Shown here: positions 35,291 through 43,132 of the stretch, in pieces
How positions within the stretch are numbered: position 1 is the stretch's first letter
Layout of the letters: each line of letters opens with the position of its first letter
The notes under the pieces: generated by a model
What the model saw: the letters and a program-made list of their open reading frames with translations, nothing else
Told to the model about the DNA's origin: nothing
Database searches by the model: none
Translations under genes and position numbers: made by a program
NCBI GenBank assembly: GCA_051651625.1
Contig: JBOFSQ010000071.1
Location: forward strand, 1-47,780
DNA: 47,780 bases
Origin: JBOFSQ01 sp051651625
GTDB taxonomy: Bacteria > Planctomycetota > Planctomycetia > Pirellulales > Thermoguttaceae
Direction of reading: 5' to 3'

Positions 35291-37198
35291 ATGAATCAAA
35301 CCAAAATCACATCACTGGTCATTCTCGCCGTGTTGGGCGTGCTCGTGCTGACCGTCGCGTGCGACCGTCGTGCAAGTAGCCCGACAGCGTTACTTAACGA
35401 CACGTCTGATGTTGGTGATCAGCAACGTGACCAAGAGATGATCGAACGTTCACTCGGCGTTCTCTTCTCGATGGAAAATTATCCAGACTTGCCGGGCCTC
35501 GTCGGCGAAGAGACGCTTACCGCAATGGTAGACCGTCTCAACAAATGGTTCCAAGGAAAGTCGGTCGATGCAAGTTGGTCGCCCGATTCGCAGATTGAAT
35601 CGCTCTCCCAGCTCGCTGCGCAAAACGCCGATGCAGTCGAAAAAATCGTCGAACGCCTCCATGCGATTCAGGGCGATACGCAAACCACGTCGGACTCGGC
35701 ACCGTTGTCGTCGCAGTCGCAGCAACTCGTTGAACAACTGGCCGCGCTCGACGAACCACTTCGCACTCTCGTCGGTAAACTTGAGACGAACTCACTCGAC
35801 GATCTCATTGCGGCGTTGCATACGCTCCGAACAAAGTGGGAGCAACTTGCGTCGATGGGGAACGTTTCGGACGGTGCGGTGCGGGCGTTTGCGAAGCAGC
35901 TCACGGATGAAACGCAGGCCGCCGAAATGCTTGCGCGAACTTTGCAGACGCTCGCCGACACGCTCGACACACGTTCGCTTCGCGTTTTGCCGAGCGATAT
36001 GCAGAGCCTGAAACAAGCGGTGTGGATGCGACAAATTTCGCAGTGGGCACGCGGCGATTCACACCGCGAAATCGACCGCGCGCAAGCCCTATTCGACTGG
36101 ACAATCCGCAACATCGATCTCCGCGGCGAGACGTTTCAAGTTGATGACAGCCGCACGCTCGTCTTTCCCACACAAGAACCGTGGCAGACCGTCATACTCG
36201 GACGCGGCACGCCTGCGGATCGTGCGTGGGTTTTTGTTGAACTTTTGCGACAACAGCGAATCGAGGCGTGTTTGCTCTCAATCCCAGACAGCGCAACGTC
36301 ACGCTCGCAGCTTTGGTGCGTTGGCGTATTGATTGAAGGCGAACTTTATCTCTTCTTGGTGCAAGATGGACTCCCCGTTCCGGGGCGGGCGGGAGTTGTC
36401 GTAAACGAAAACGGGATCACAATTCCAGACGTGGCAACGCTGCGCGAGTTCGTCGGCGACGCCGCGATTCGTGAACGGATCGTCCGTGCGGGAGAGTCGC
36501 CGCTGACGGATCAACAACTTGCGAACATCACGGCGCATCTTGTCGTGACGCCTGCTGTAAGTTCGGCCAAGATGCGGCTCCTCGAAAAAGAGTGTGCTGG
36601 TGACTTCACGATGGTTTTGTACACGTCGCCGCGCGAGACGCGAGAACGATTTGGCGCGGTGCAAAACTTGAGTAGCGTCGAGTTGTGGCAGCGTCCGATC
36701 ACTGCGGTTGTTGAGTCGCTGCGTCCGTCGGGAGTGAAGGCGGAGCTTATGCGTCCGTTTAGTATTCCGTCGATGAAGACACAAAAATTTGCCCTTTGGC
36801 GTGGACGAACGCTGTACATCAAGGGGAAGATCACGGGGCAAGACAGTGCGGCGTCTGCGTGGCAAGACGCAATCACGCCCGACCGCACGATTCTCGATTT
36901 GCGAAACTCTCCTGTCAGCACGCAGCTTGCAGGACTCGATCAGATGTTGGCGACGGTCAACACGATGGCGACGTACTGGCTTGGTCACGCAGCGTTTTCG
37001 CAAGGAAACTGGGAATCGGCTCGCAACTATTTCGAGATGCGCGAACGCCTTTCGCGTATGTCGTTCAGCGGTTCTGGACGACGTTACATGCTAGGACGGC
37101 TCGACGAACGCGAAGGAAAAATCGACACCGCCGCCGAACTCTACCGCCAATCGGGACACGCCCTTCGTGCTCAATGGCTCAAGGGTGTCTCGCCGTGA
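35291..37198 (+). CDS. Lipoprotein with a transglutaminase-like fold and helical regions
   Basis: 635 aa. Lipobox TVAC, Cys24. Residues about 40-235 are helical and coiled-coil-prone. About 250-330 resembles a transglutaminase-like core (AQALFDWTIRNIDL and GRGTPADRAWVFVELLRQQR), but at the usual catalytic Cys position there is Ala or Trp, so it is probably not enzymatic. The C-terminus (about 555-635) has TPR-like helices (ARNYFEMRERL, DTAAELYRQSG). The start was set at MNQTKIT because the upstream open frame is a repeat. It may be an envelope scaffold. Function not recognised. Confidence 0.7.
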   Translation: MNQTKITSLVILAVLGVLVLTVACDRRASSPTALLNDTSDVGDQQRDQEMIERSLGVLFSMENYPDLPGLVGEETLTAMVDRLNKWFQGKSVDASWSPDSQIESLSQLAAQNADAVEKIVERLHAIQGDTQTTSDSAPLSSQSQQLVEQLAALDEPLRTLVGKLETNSLDDLIAALHTLRTKWEQLASMGNVSDGAVRAFAKQLTDETQAAEMLARTLQTLADTLDTRSLRVLPSDMQSLKQAVWMRQISQWARGDSHREIDRAQALFDWTIRNIDLRGETFQVDDSRTLVFPTQEPWQTVILGRGTPADRAWVFVELLRQQRIEACLLSIPDSATSRSQLWCVGVLIEGELYLFLVQDGLPVPGRAGVVVNENGITIPDVATLREFVGDAAIRERIVRAGESPLTDQQLANITAHLVVTPAVSSAKMRLLEKECAGDFTMVLYTSPRETRERFGAVQNLSSVELWQRPITAVVESLRPSGVKAELMRPFSIPSMKTQKFALWRGRTLYIKGKITGQDSAASAWQDAITPDRTILDLRNSPVSTQLAGLDQMLATVNTMATYWLGHAAFSQGNWESARNYFEMRERLSRMSFSGSGRRYMLGRLDEREGKIDTAAELYRQSGHALRAQWLKGVSP

Positions 37199-37263
37199 GA
37201 CGAACTTTTGGGCACGCGACACTTGTCACCCCTGTGACCGAAACAAACCAATCTCAAAAAACT

Positions 37264-38868
37264 ATGATGCAAACACCGTTCACACCGGCGGCGATGATGG
37301 TCGCCAATCTCAAGAAGTTTCCCAACAAACTTAAGATCGCAGACTCGACCGGTGCTTCATTCACCGGTGGCGATACGCTTTTGCGTTCGCTCGTGCTGCG
37401 TCGCCTTTTGCGGCGACATCTCACGTCGCGCGAGGAAAACGTTGGGATTCTGCTGCCGACATCGTGTTACGGTGTGCTCGCAAACGCCGCGCTCGCGCTC
37501 GACCGTCGAACGCTCGTCAACCTCAACTACACACTCGGTAGCGACGCTCTCAACTACTGTATCGGACTCACCGAAATACAACACATCATCACGAGTCGCA
37601 AGTTTTTAGAGCGGTTTCCAAAACTCAAACTCAACGCCAAACTCCTCGTCCTCGAAGACATAATCACTGAACTGACATTCGTCGATAAACTTGCGGCGAA
37701 AGCCGAATCAATGATGCCAGCGTCGTGTCTCATTCGTTACCTCGGTCTTCACCGCGCGCTACCAAACGACACGCTCACAATCGTCTTCACTTCGGGGTCA
37801 ACCGGCGAACCGAAAGGCGCGATGCTCACTCACGAAAACATCGCAACAAACGTCTCCGACTTCTGCAAGTGGCTCCACGTCACCGAACACGACACAATCC
37901 TCGGTATCTTACCGTTTTTTCACGTCTTCGGATTTTCGGTTTGCCTTTGGTTTCCGATGATGTTTGGCCTCACGGGCGTCTATCACTTCTCGCCGCTGGA
38001 GCCGAAAAAGGTTGGTGAGATGAGTCGAAAGTATAACTGTAACGTGATGGCATCGACCGCTACGTTCCAGCGGAGTTATCTGCGTGCCTGTCCGCCAGAA
38101 GATTTTGCTACGATGAAGACTATCGTATGCGGCGCGGAGAAGTTGCCGCAAGACTTGGTAGAGGCGTGGCAAAAGAAGTTCAACACCGAGATTGTCGAAG
38201 GGTACGGTACGACGGAGCTTTCGCCGGTGGTGGCGGCCAGCGTCGATGACAGCCGTTCGCCAGATGCACATCTGTTCCGCCGAAAAGGTGCGGTCGGGAG
38301 ACCGCTTTCATCGGTAAAGGTGAAGGTCGTTCACCCCGAAAGCGGCGACGACCTTCCGCCAAATACCTCCGGACTTTTGATGGTGAAAGGCCCGACGGTG
38401 ATGAAAGGTTACTACAAACGACCCGACAAAACTGCCGAAGTAATGCGCGACGGATGGTACAACACCGGCGATATGGCCAAGATCGACGAAGACAACTTCA
38501 TCTTTATCACCGGACGACAATCACGCATCTCAAAGATCGGCGGCGAAATGGTGCCACACATCTTGATTGAAGAAATGATCTCAAAGATCATCGAACGACG
38601 CGACGATGCAACGCCGGATGGCGGACTTCGCGTCGCCGTTACCGCTGTTCCCGACACTCAAAAAGGTGAGAAGATCGTTGTGCTCTATCGCAACACGTCG
38701 CTTACGCCCGACGAGATTTGTCACGCGATGCGAAACGAAGCGGTGCCGAATCTTTGGATTCCGTCGCCAAACAACTTCAAAATCGTTGACGAAATCCCCG
38801 TTTTGGGAACTGGTAAACTCGACCTGCGCCGCATCAAAGAACTTGCACTCGAACTGTGTGGGGCGTGA
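37264..38868 (+). CDS. Acyl-ACP/acyl-CoA synthetase (AMP-binding)
   Basis: 534 aa. Activates a fatty acid with ATP to acyl-AMP, then transfers it to CoA or ACP. AMP-binding motif TSGSTGEPKGAMLTH; GYGTTELSPV (A5-type); GWYNTGDMAKID (A7-type); ITGRQSRISKIGGEMV, close to the C-terminal domain of Aas (acyl-ACP synthetase/2-acyl-GPE acyltransferase). The PlsC-like acyltransferase half of Aas is absent. Start set at MMQTPFTPAAMMV; the upstream open frame is the shadow of the previous gene. It may feed exogenous fatty acids into the synthesis genes at 28-33 kb. Confidence 0.85.
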   Translation: MMQTPFTPAAMMVANLKKFPNKLKIADSTGASFTGGDTLLRSLVLRRLLRRHLTSREENVGILLPTSCYGVLANAALALDRRTLVNLNYTLGSDALNYCIGLTEIQHIITSRKFLERFPKLKLNAKLLVLEDIITELTFVDKLAAKAESMMPASCLIRYLGLHRALPNDTLTIVFTSGSTGEPKGAMLTHENIATNVSDFCKWLHVTEHDTILGILPFFHVFGFSVCLWFPMMFGLTGVYHFSPLEPKKVGEMSRKYNCNVMASTATFQRSYLRACPPEDFATMKTIVCGAEKLPQDLVEAWQKKFNTEIVEGYGTTELSPVVAASVDDSRSPDAHLFRRKGAVGRPLSSVKVKVVHPESGDDLPPNTSGLLMVKGPTVMKGYYKRPDKTAEVMRDGWYNTGDMAKIDEDNFIFITGRQSRISKIGGEMVPHILIEEMISKIIERRDDATPDGGLRVAVTAVPDTQKGEKIVVLYRNTSLTPDEICHAMRNEAVPNLWIPSPNNFKIVDEIPVLGTGKLDLRRIKELALELCGA

Positions 38869-38879
38869 GGCAACGTTCG

Positions 38880-39476
38880 TCATTCAAATGCAAACTGCGC
38901 ACCGTCATTAGTGACGGTTGCCACTGCGGCGGGGAGTTTCCAGCGGTCTTGCGACTGCATTGCGTATTGCGCAGTGACACCGCCACCGGCACCACCGCCG
39001 ATTTGCTGGAGTCCTTTGACGAGCATACCGAGCCGAGAGACTTCCTGAAACTCGCGTGTGATCGGAGAGTCTTCCGAAAAGAGTTGACGAATACGGTCGG
39101 CGTCGGGGTGGTCGCCGAGAAGTTTAACGCCGTCTTCGCCAGCATCCTGAAGCATCACAGACGTATCGGTATCGACACCAGCGTCTTGAAGTGTCTTCAT
39201 TAATTTCCCCTCAAACTGACTCATCTTCATCTTGAGAACGCTTGCCATCATTTGGCCGCGTTCTTTCATGTCGTTGATCTTTTCGGTGGAGAGTTCCTGA
39301 CTCCCGCCAGCCCCTTCGCTATTTAAGAGGTCAAGTTGTTTTGAAAGCGACGAGAGCGTGAGCAAGTCGTTGACCGCTTGCTTTTGTGTCTTGTCGCCTG
39401 CGACGCTGGGTTTTCCGGCGGCGAGTTGTTTGAATCCATTTTGAAAGAAACTGGTAATCTGCGACGGCGAAATCAT
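38880..39476 (-). CDS. Hypothetical protein, helical
   Basis: 198 aa from MISPSQITSFFQNGFKQL, with AAGGAG eight nt before the ATG. The middle is helical and Lys/Gln/Met-rich (ERGQMMASVLKMKMSQFEGK), the C-terminus has a GGGAGGG stretch. The open frame continues 138 codons upstream but that part overlaps the divergent epimerase gene. Family not recognised. Confidence 0.65.
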   Translation of the reverse strand: MISPSQITSFFQNGFKQLAAGKPSVAGDKTQKQAVNDLLTLSSLSKQLDLLNSEGAGGSQELSTEKINDMKERGQMMASVLKMKMSQFEGKLMKTLQDAGVDTDTSVMLQDAGEDGVKLLGDHPDADRIRQLFSEDSPITREFQEVSRLGMLVKGLQQIGGGAGGGVTAQYAMQSQDRWKLPAAVATVTNDGAQFAFE

Positions 39477-39560
39477 CGAGCGACTCCTTGTTGAGGTTGC
39501 AAACGTAGATACGATATACGAAAGCATACACAATCGCGCGAAATGCGCCCAGAGGGAAAA
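39477..39560. promoter_or_regulatory. Divergent promoter region
   Basis: This gap separates two divergent genes. On the minus strand TTGTGT and TATCTA are 16 nt apart; on the + strand TTGAGG and TATACG are 18 nt apart. Both are weak matches, and the pairs overlap. Confidence 0.35.
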
Positions 39561-40625
39561 ATGCCAACAGCTTTTGTGACAGGTGGGACAGGATTTATCG
39601 GGATGACGCTCGTGGAGTTTCTCCTCGGACGCGGTTACAACGTGAAAGTGCTCGCGCGGACGGTGCCGCCACCAGCGGTGCGTGGCAAGATCGTCCGCGA
39701 CGCAGCGTGGCGTGCGGACAGTCCAGTCGAAGTCGTTGCAGCAAATCTGTGGGAACATCCAAACGTCAACATCGTTGCTGGTGACATTGGCGACGTGGCG
39801 TCGCTGGAGTCGGGAATGGCCGGGTGCGACGAGGTTTACCACCTTGCCGGATACGCTAAAAACTGGGCACGCGACGCGACGACATTTCACAGAGTTAATG
39901 TCGATGGCGTACTCAATGTTTGTAACGTGGCGCAGCGTGTTGGCGCGAGGCGTGTCGTTTGGACTTCATCAATCGTTACGCTTGGCGCATCGCTCCGTCG
40001 TCCGCCCGCAGACGAGGATACGCCGCGACGTTCAGCAGTGTTCATGACGGAATACGAAGAGGCGAAATATGTTGCCGAACAGGAAGTCGCGCGGCTCGTC
40101 GCTGGCGGTGCGCAAGTTGTGACGGTGAATCCGACACGGGTTTATGGGCCGGGGCTGCTGTCAGAATCGAATTCGATCTCGACGATCCTGCGCGATTATC
40201 ACCGCAATTTCGTTGTACCATTTCCGAACTGGGGCCGCGCGACTGGGAACTACGTCTTGGTCGATGACGTGGCCCGCGGACTTTGGTTGGCGATGCAGAA
40301 TGGGCGTGTCGGTGAGCGTTACATTCTCGGCGGCGACAACGCCAGTTATGCAGAACTGTTTGCAACGATGGACCGTATCACGGGGCACTATCCGATCAAG
40401 TTTCCGCTACTCAAGTTTGGCCCAAAGATTTTCGCAACTGCGCTGCGTGCGTGGTGTGTACGGTTTGGCGGTTATCCGTTCATCACACCGGGTTGGGTTG
40501 AAACGTTCTTCGCCGACTGGACTCATTCCACCGCGAAGGCCGAGCGCGAACTCGGCTACACTTTCACGCCGCTAACACACGGACTCGAAAAGACCGCCGC
40601 GTGGCTGGCGACGTGTGAACGGTGA
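39561..40625 (+). CDS. NAD-dependent epimerase/dehydratase-family protein
   Basis: 354 aa from MPTAFVTGGTGFIG, with GAGGG just upstream; an in-frame ATG six codons earlier is possible. Extended SDR: Rossmann TGGTGFIG, the DVASLESGMAGCDEVYHLAG block, active-site region with Tyr in TEYEEAKYVAE (YxxxK), and NPTRVYGPG. The C-terminal domain has GLEKTAAWL. Resembles dihydroflavonol-reductase-like/UDP-sugar epimerases; substrate unknown. Its stop overlaps the GTG of the next frame. Confidence 0.85.
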   Translation: MPTAFVTGGTGFIGMTLVEFLLGRGYNVKVLARTVPPPAVRGKIVRDAAWRADSPVEVVAANLWEHPNVNIVAGDIGDVASLESGMAGCDEVYHLAGYAKNWARDATTFHRVNVDGVLNVCNVAQRVGARRVVWTSSIVTLGASLRRPPADEDTPRRSAVFMTEYEEAKYVAEQEVARLVAGGAQVVTVNPTRVYGPGLLSESNSISTILRDYHRNFVVPFPNWGRATGNYVLVDDVARGLWLAMQNGRVGERYILGGDNASYAELFATMDRITGHYPIKFPLLKFGPKIFATALRAWCVRFGGYPFITPGWVETFFADWTHSTAKAERELGYTFTPLTHGLEKTAAWLATCER

Positions 40626-40711
40626 ACGGTCGCCGATTTTCTCTCTTGCCACGGTGCTTGCAAACCGTTACACTTTCCTCTTTGACCGTGCGAAAAATGA
40701 GAGGGAAACCG

Positions 40712-41317
40712 ATGCGAACGCCGATGCTGGAACGTCCGTTTTTTGTTGTGCTTCGTGGACTCACGCTGACTGTTGCCGTTGTGGCGATTCCGCTGGCGGC
40801 GTTGTTTTGGAAGGGCGTCCCGCCGTGGCTCGACAAACTCATCTCGCAAGACACAGCAACCGCCGCGTCCAGCGAAGACGACGCAGTTGCGCTGCCGACG
40901 GTCTCCGTTGCAGGTATGCCAGCGCACGAGATGCCGCAAGTGTCACCGCGTCAGGAGCGGAGTTTGTACTCAAGTGACGCACCATCATCGGCGGTTCCGT
41001 ACGCGCCGATGGCGTACACGTCGCCAAATGTCCCCGCTGCGCCGAACGTGAACGGTGTAGCAAGTGGTGCGACGAATAGTGCGGCACAGCAAACGCTTGT
41101 TGCCGAACTCGAACAACTCGGTGCGCAGTATTACCGTCTTGAAAAGTGGGGCGACGACGGCACGCTCTATCGTCTCTCGTGTTTGGTTTCGCCGCCCGGA
41201 ATGAGTCACTACCAAAAACATTTCCAAGCGATTGACGACGATAGTGTGAAAGTCTTGCAACAAGTCATCGCCTCAATCCGCCAGTGGCACGCAGAGATGG
41301 CGACGAGCGAACCGTAA
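40712..41317 (+). CDS. Hypothetical single-span membrane protein
   Basis: 201 aa from MRTPMLERPFF, with GAGGG seven nt upstream; starts at 40697 or the GTG at 40622 are alternatives. One hydrophobic helix (VVLRGLTLTVAVVAIPLAAL, about 10-30), a low-complexity Ala/Pro/Ser linker (about 55-120), then a folded C-terminal part with QYYRLEKWGDDGTLYRLSCL. Family not recognised. Confidence 0.6.
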   Translation: MRTPMLERPFFVVLRGLTLTVAVVAIPLAALFWKGVPPWLDKLISQDTATAASSEDDAVALPTVSVAGMPAHEMPQVSPRQERSLYSSDAPSSAVPYAPMAYTSPNVPAAPNVNGVASGATNSAAQQTLVAELEQLGAQYYRLEKWGDDGTLYRLSCLVSPPGMSHYQKHFQAIDDDSVKVLQQVIASIRQWHAEMATSEP

Positions 41318-41331
41318 CAAAATCTCGTCGA

Positions 41332-41434
41332 GATACCCGTTACGGGTAGATTTGTAGGCTTCGCCCTCCACAAGACCGCGGCCTCGATGCGCCGCTACCG
41401 TTTTGGTACGGGAAATTCAAACCGTCTTGAGTAG
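41332..41434 (+). repeat. ~100-bp dispersed repeat, copy 3
   Basis: Here in + orientation: GATACCCGTTACGGGTAGAT, then TTGTAGGCTTCGCCCTC and CCGCTACCGTTTTGGTACGG, ending AAACCGTCTTGAGTAGA. It starts 14 nt after the previous gene's stop and ends about ten nt before the likely start of the next gene. Confidence 0.85.
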
Positions 41435-41444
41435 AATCGGAGAC

Positions 41445-42932
41445 ATGGTGAACCGGAATCGTGTGAACTGGAATCGTCGCTCGGTTATTGGTCGCGGCAC
41501 TCGCGGTACGGTGTTGAGTCTTGCGATTCACGCTGTTCTGTTGGCGTTGCTTGCCGTACTCACGTTCCCGACGTTGCGCGACCTCTCGCTCGCGCTTGAG
41601 TTAGGGACGCTCGTTTCCGACGAACAGATCGAAACAATTCTCGCTAGCGCAGGTACACCATCGGCGGATTCGAGTTCTGCACACGTCACCGCAGTTCACA
41701 ACGTCACGGACGCGCCGCGCATCGTCGATTCAATCGCGCTCGATGCAATTCCCGCAACAACGCCGCTCGATTCAACATTCGCAGCGGCTGCTTACGCTTC
41801 GTCGCTGGAGACGCTGTCAGCGTCGCCGCTTGGTGGTCGCCAGAATCGTGGTACGCTCGTTGCGATGGGCGGCGGGAGCGATGCGAGTGAACGTGCCGTC
41901 GCCGCTGCACTCGACTGGTTCGCGCGGCACCAACTCCCAAGCGGTGCGTGGTGTTACGACCACAGTGTCGCACCGTCGTGTCGCGGACAGTGTGCCGACC
42001 CGACGACACAACCGTCGCAGTTTGGAAGTGCGTACTGTTCGGCGACGGCGATGGCACTTCTGCCGTTTCTCGGTGCTGGCCACACGCACCGCGAAGGCGA
42101 ACACCAAAAGGTTGTCGCTGCGGGGCTTCAATATCTTAAACGTCACGGCATTCCGAAACCGGAAGGTGCGTGTTTCTACGAGACCGAGTCCGAGTCGCAC
42201 GGGATGTATCATCAAGGAATTGTGACGATTGCACTTTGCGAAGCGGGTGCGATGACGGGTGATCGTGAGATTCTTGCGATTGCGCAGCGTGCGATTGACT
42301 TTATCGTCGCGGCCCAAGACCCGCGTGGCGGCGGGTGGCGTTACGCACCGCGAACGCCGGGCGACACGTCGTCGCTTGGTTGGTGTTTGATGGCACTCAA
42401 GAGCGGCGAAATGGCGAAGTTACGGGTGCCGCCAGCGGCGTTCGTTGGTGCAAACCTGTTTCTTGATAGAAGTACGTCTATCGACGGCGGCGCGCGGTAC
42501 GGTTATCTTTCGCCGAACGACAAACCGTCGGAGCGTTACGACGATGGGCGCGCGACGACAGCGATTGGTCTTTTGAGTCGTCTGTACCTTGGTTGGCGAC
42601 ACGACAACGCGGTTTTGCTTCGCGGTGCAGATTATCTTTCGTCGCTCGCGCCGCAGACAGAAAATCTCTACTACAGTTACTACGCAACTCAAGTGATGCA
42701 CCACGTCGGCGGCCCGCGCTGGGACGACTGGAACGCCGCAATGCGCGACCCACTCATCGCACTCCAAGAGCGTCGCGGACATGGTACTGGAAGTTGGTTC
42801 ACCAAAGGCGGACTGCTCGAACTCGGTGGTCGCCACGCCACAACGTCACTCGCAACGATGATCCTAGAGGTCTACTACCGCCACCTACCGATCTACCAAA
42901 CACAATCCGAAACGCTGTTTCCGCTTGATTGA
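41445..42932 (+). CDS. Membrane-anchored alpha/alpha-toroid (prenyltransferase/squalene-oxidase repeat) protein
   Basis: 495 aa from ATG 41445; the preceding 14 codons lie in the repeat. An N-terminal anchor (LSLAIHAVLLALLAVLTF, about 25-45) is followed by a variable linker and then six or so toroid-type helices: AAALDWFARHQLPSGAWCYD, AMALLPFLGAG, GIVTIALCEAG, AIDFIVAAQDPRGGGWRY, SLGWCLMALKSGEM and GGLLELGGRHATTSLATMIL. Cys and GGGW positions recall squalene-oxidase repeats, but no catalytic Asp box (DxDD) is seen, so not a cyclase. Possibly a binding or structural protein outside the membrane. Confidence 0.7.
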   Translation: MVNRNRVNWNRRSVIGRGTRGTVLSLAIHAVLLALLAVLTFPTLRDLSLALELGTLVSDEQIETILASAGTPSADSSSAHVTAVHNVTDAPRIVDSIALDAIPATTPLDSTFAAAAYASSLETLSASPLGGRQNRGTLVAMGGGSDASERAVAAALDWFARHQLPSGAWCYDHSVAPSCRGQCADPTTQPSQFGSAYCSATAMALLPFLGAGHTHREGEHQKVVAAGLQYLKRHGIPKPEGACFYETESESHGMYHQGIVTIALCEAGAMTGDREILAIAQRAIDFIVAAQDPRGGGWRYAPRTPGDTSSLGWCLMALKSGEMAKLRVPPAAFVGANLFLDRSTSIDGGARYGYLSPNDKPSERYDDGRATTAIGLLSRLYLGWRHDNAVLLRGADYLSSLAPQTENLYYSYYATQVMHHVGGPRWDDWNAAMRDPLIALQERRGHGTGSWFTKGGLLELGGRHATTSLATMILEVYYRHLPIYQTQSETLFPLD

Positions 42933-42952
42933 AATGGGCATGGACGGTATAC

Positions 42953-43098
42953 TAGACTTGTTCGGAAAACCTCAAATTGGGGCGATTGGGTCGTTCGCGG
43001 TTCGGCATAGCCGAACCCTCCAGTTGTCATACGCCGCAGGCGTGGAGGGTTCGGCTACGCCGAACCGCTGTGCGGGTGCAAGTTTCCGAACAGGTCTA
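42953..43098 (-). mobile_element. 146-bp MITE-like element, copy B
   Basis: Reverse-orientation copy of the element at 6987-7132. Ends are TAGACTTGTTCGGAAA (42953-42968) and the inverse to 43098, better matched to each other than in copy A. The palindromic core is GGTTCGGCATAGCCGAACC with CCTCCA on its right. It lies between the toroid protein stop and the GH95-like start, and here supplies neither stop nor start codon. Confidence 0.88.
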
Positions 43099-43132
43099 CT
43101 CAAACATCCACACCCAAAAGAAGATTTTCCCA

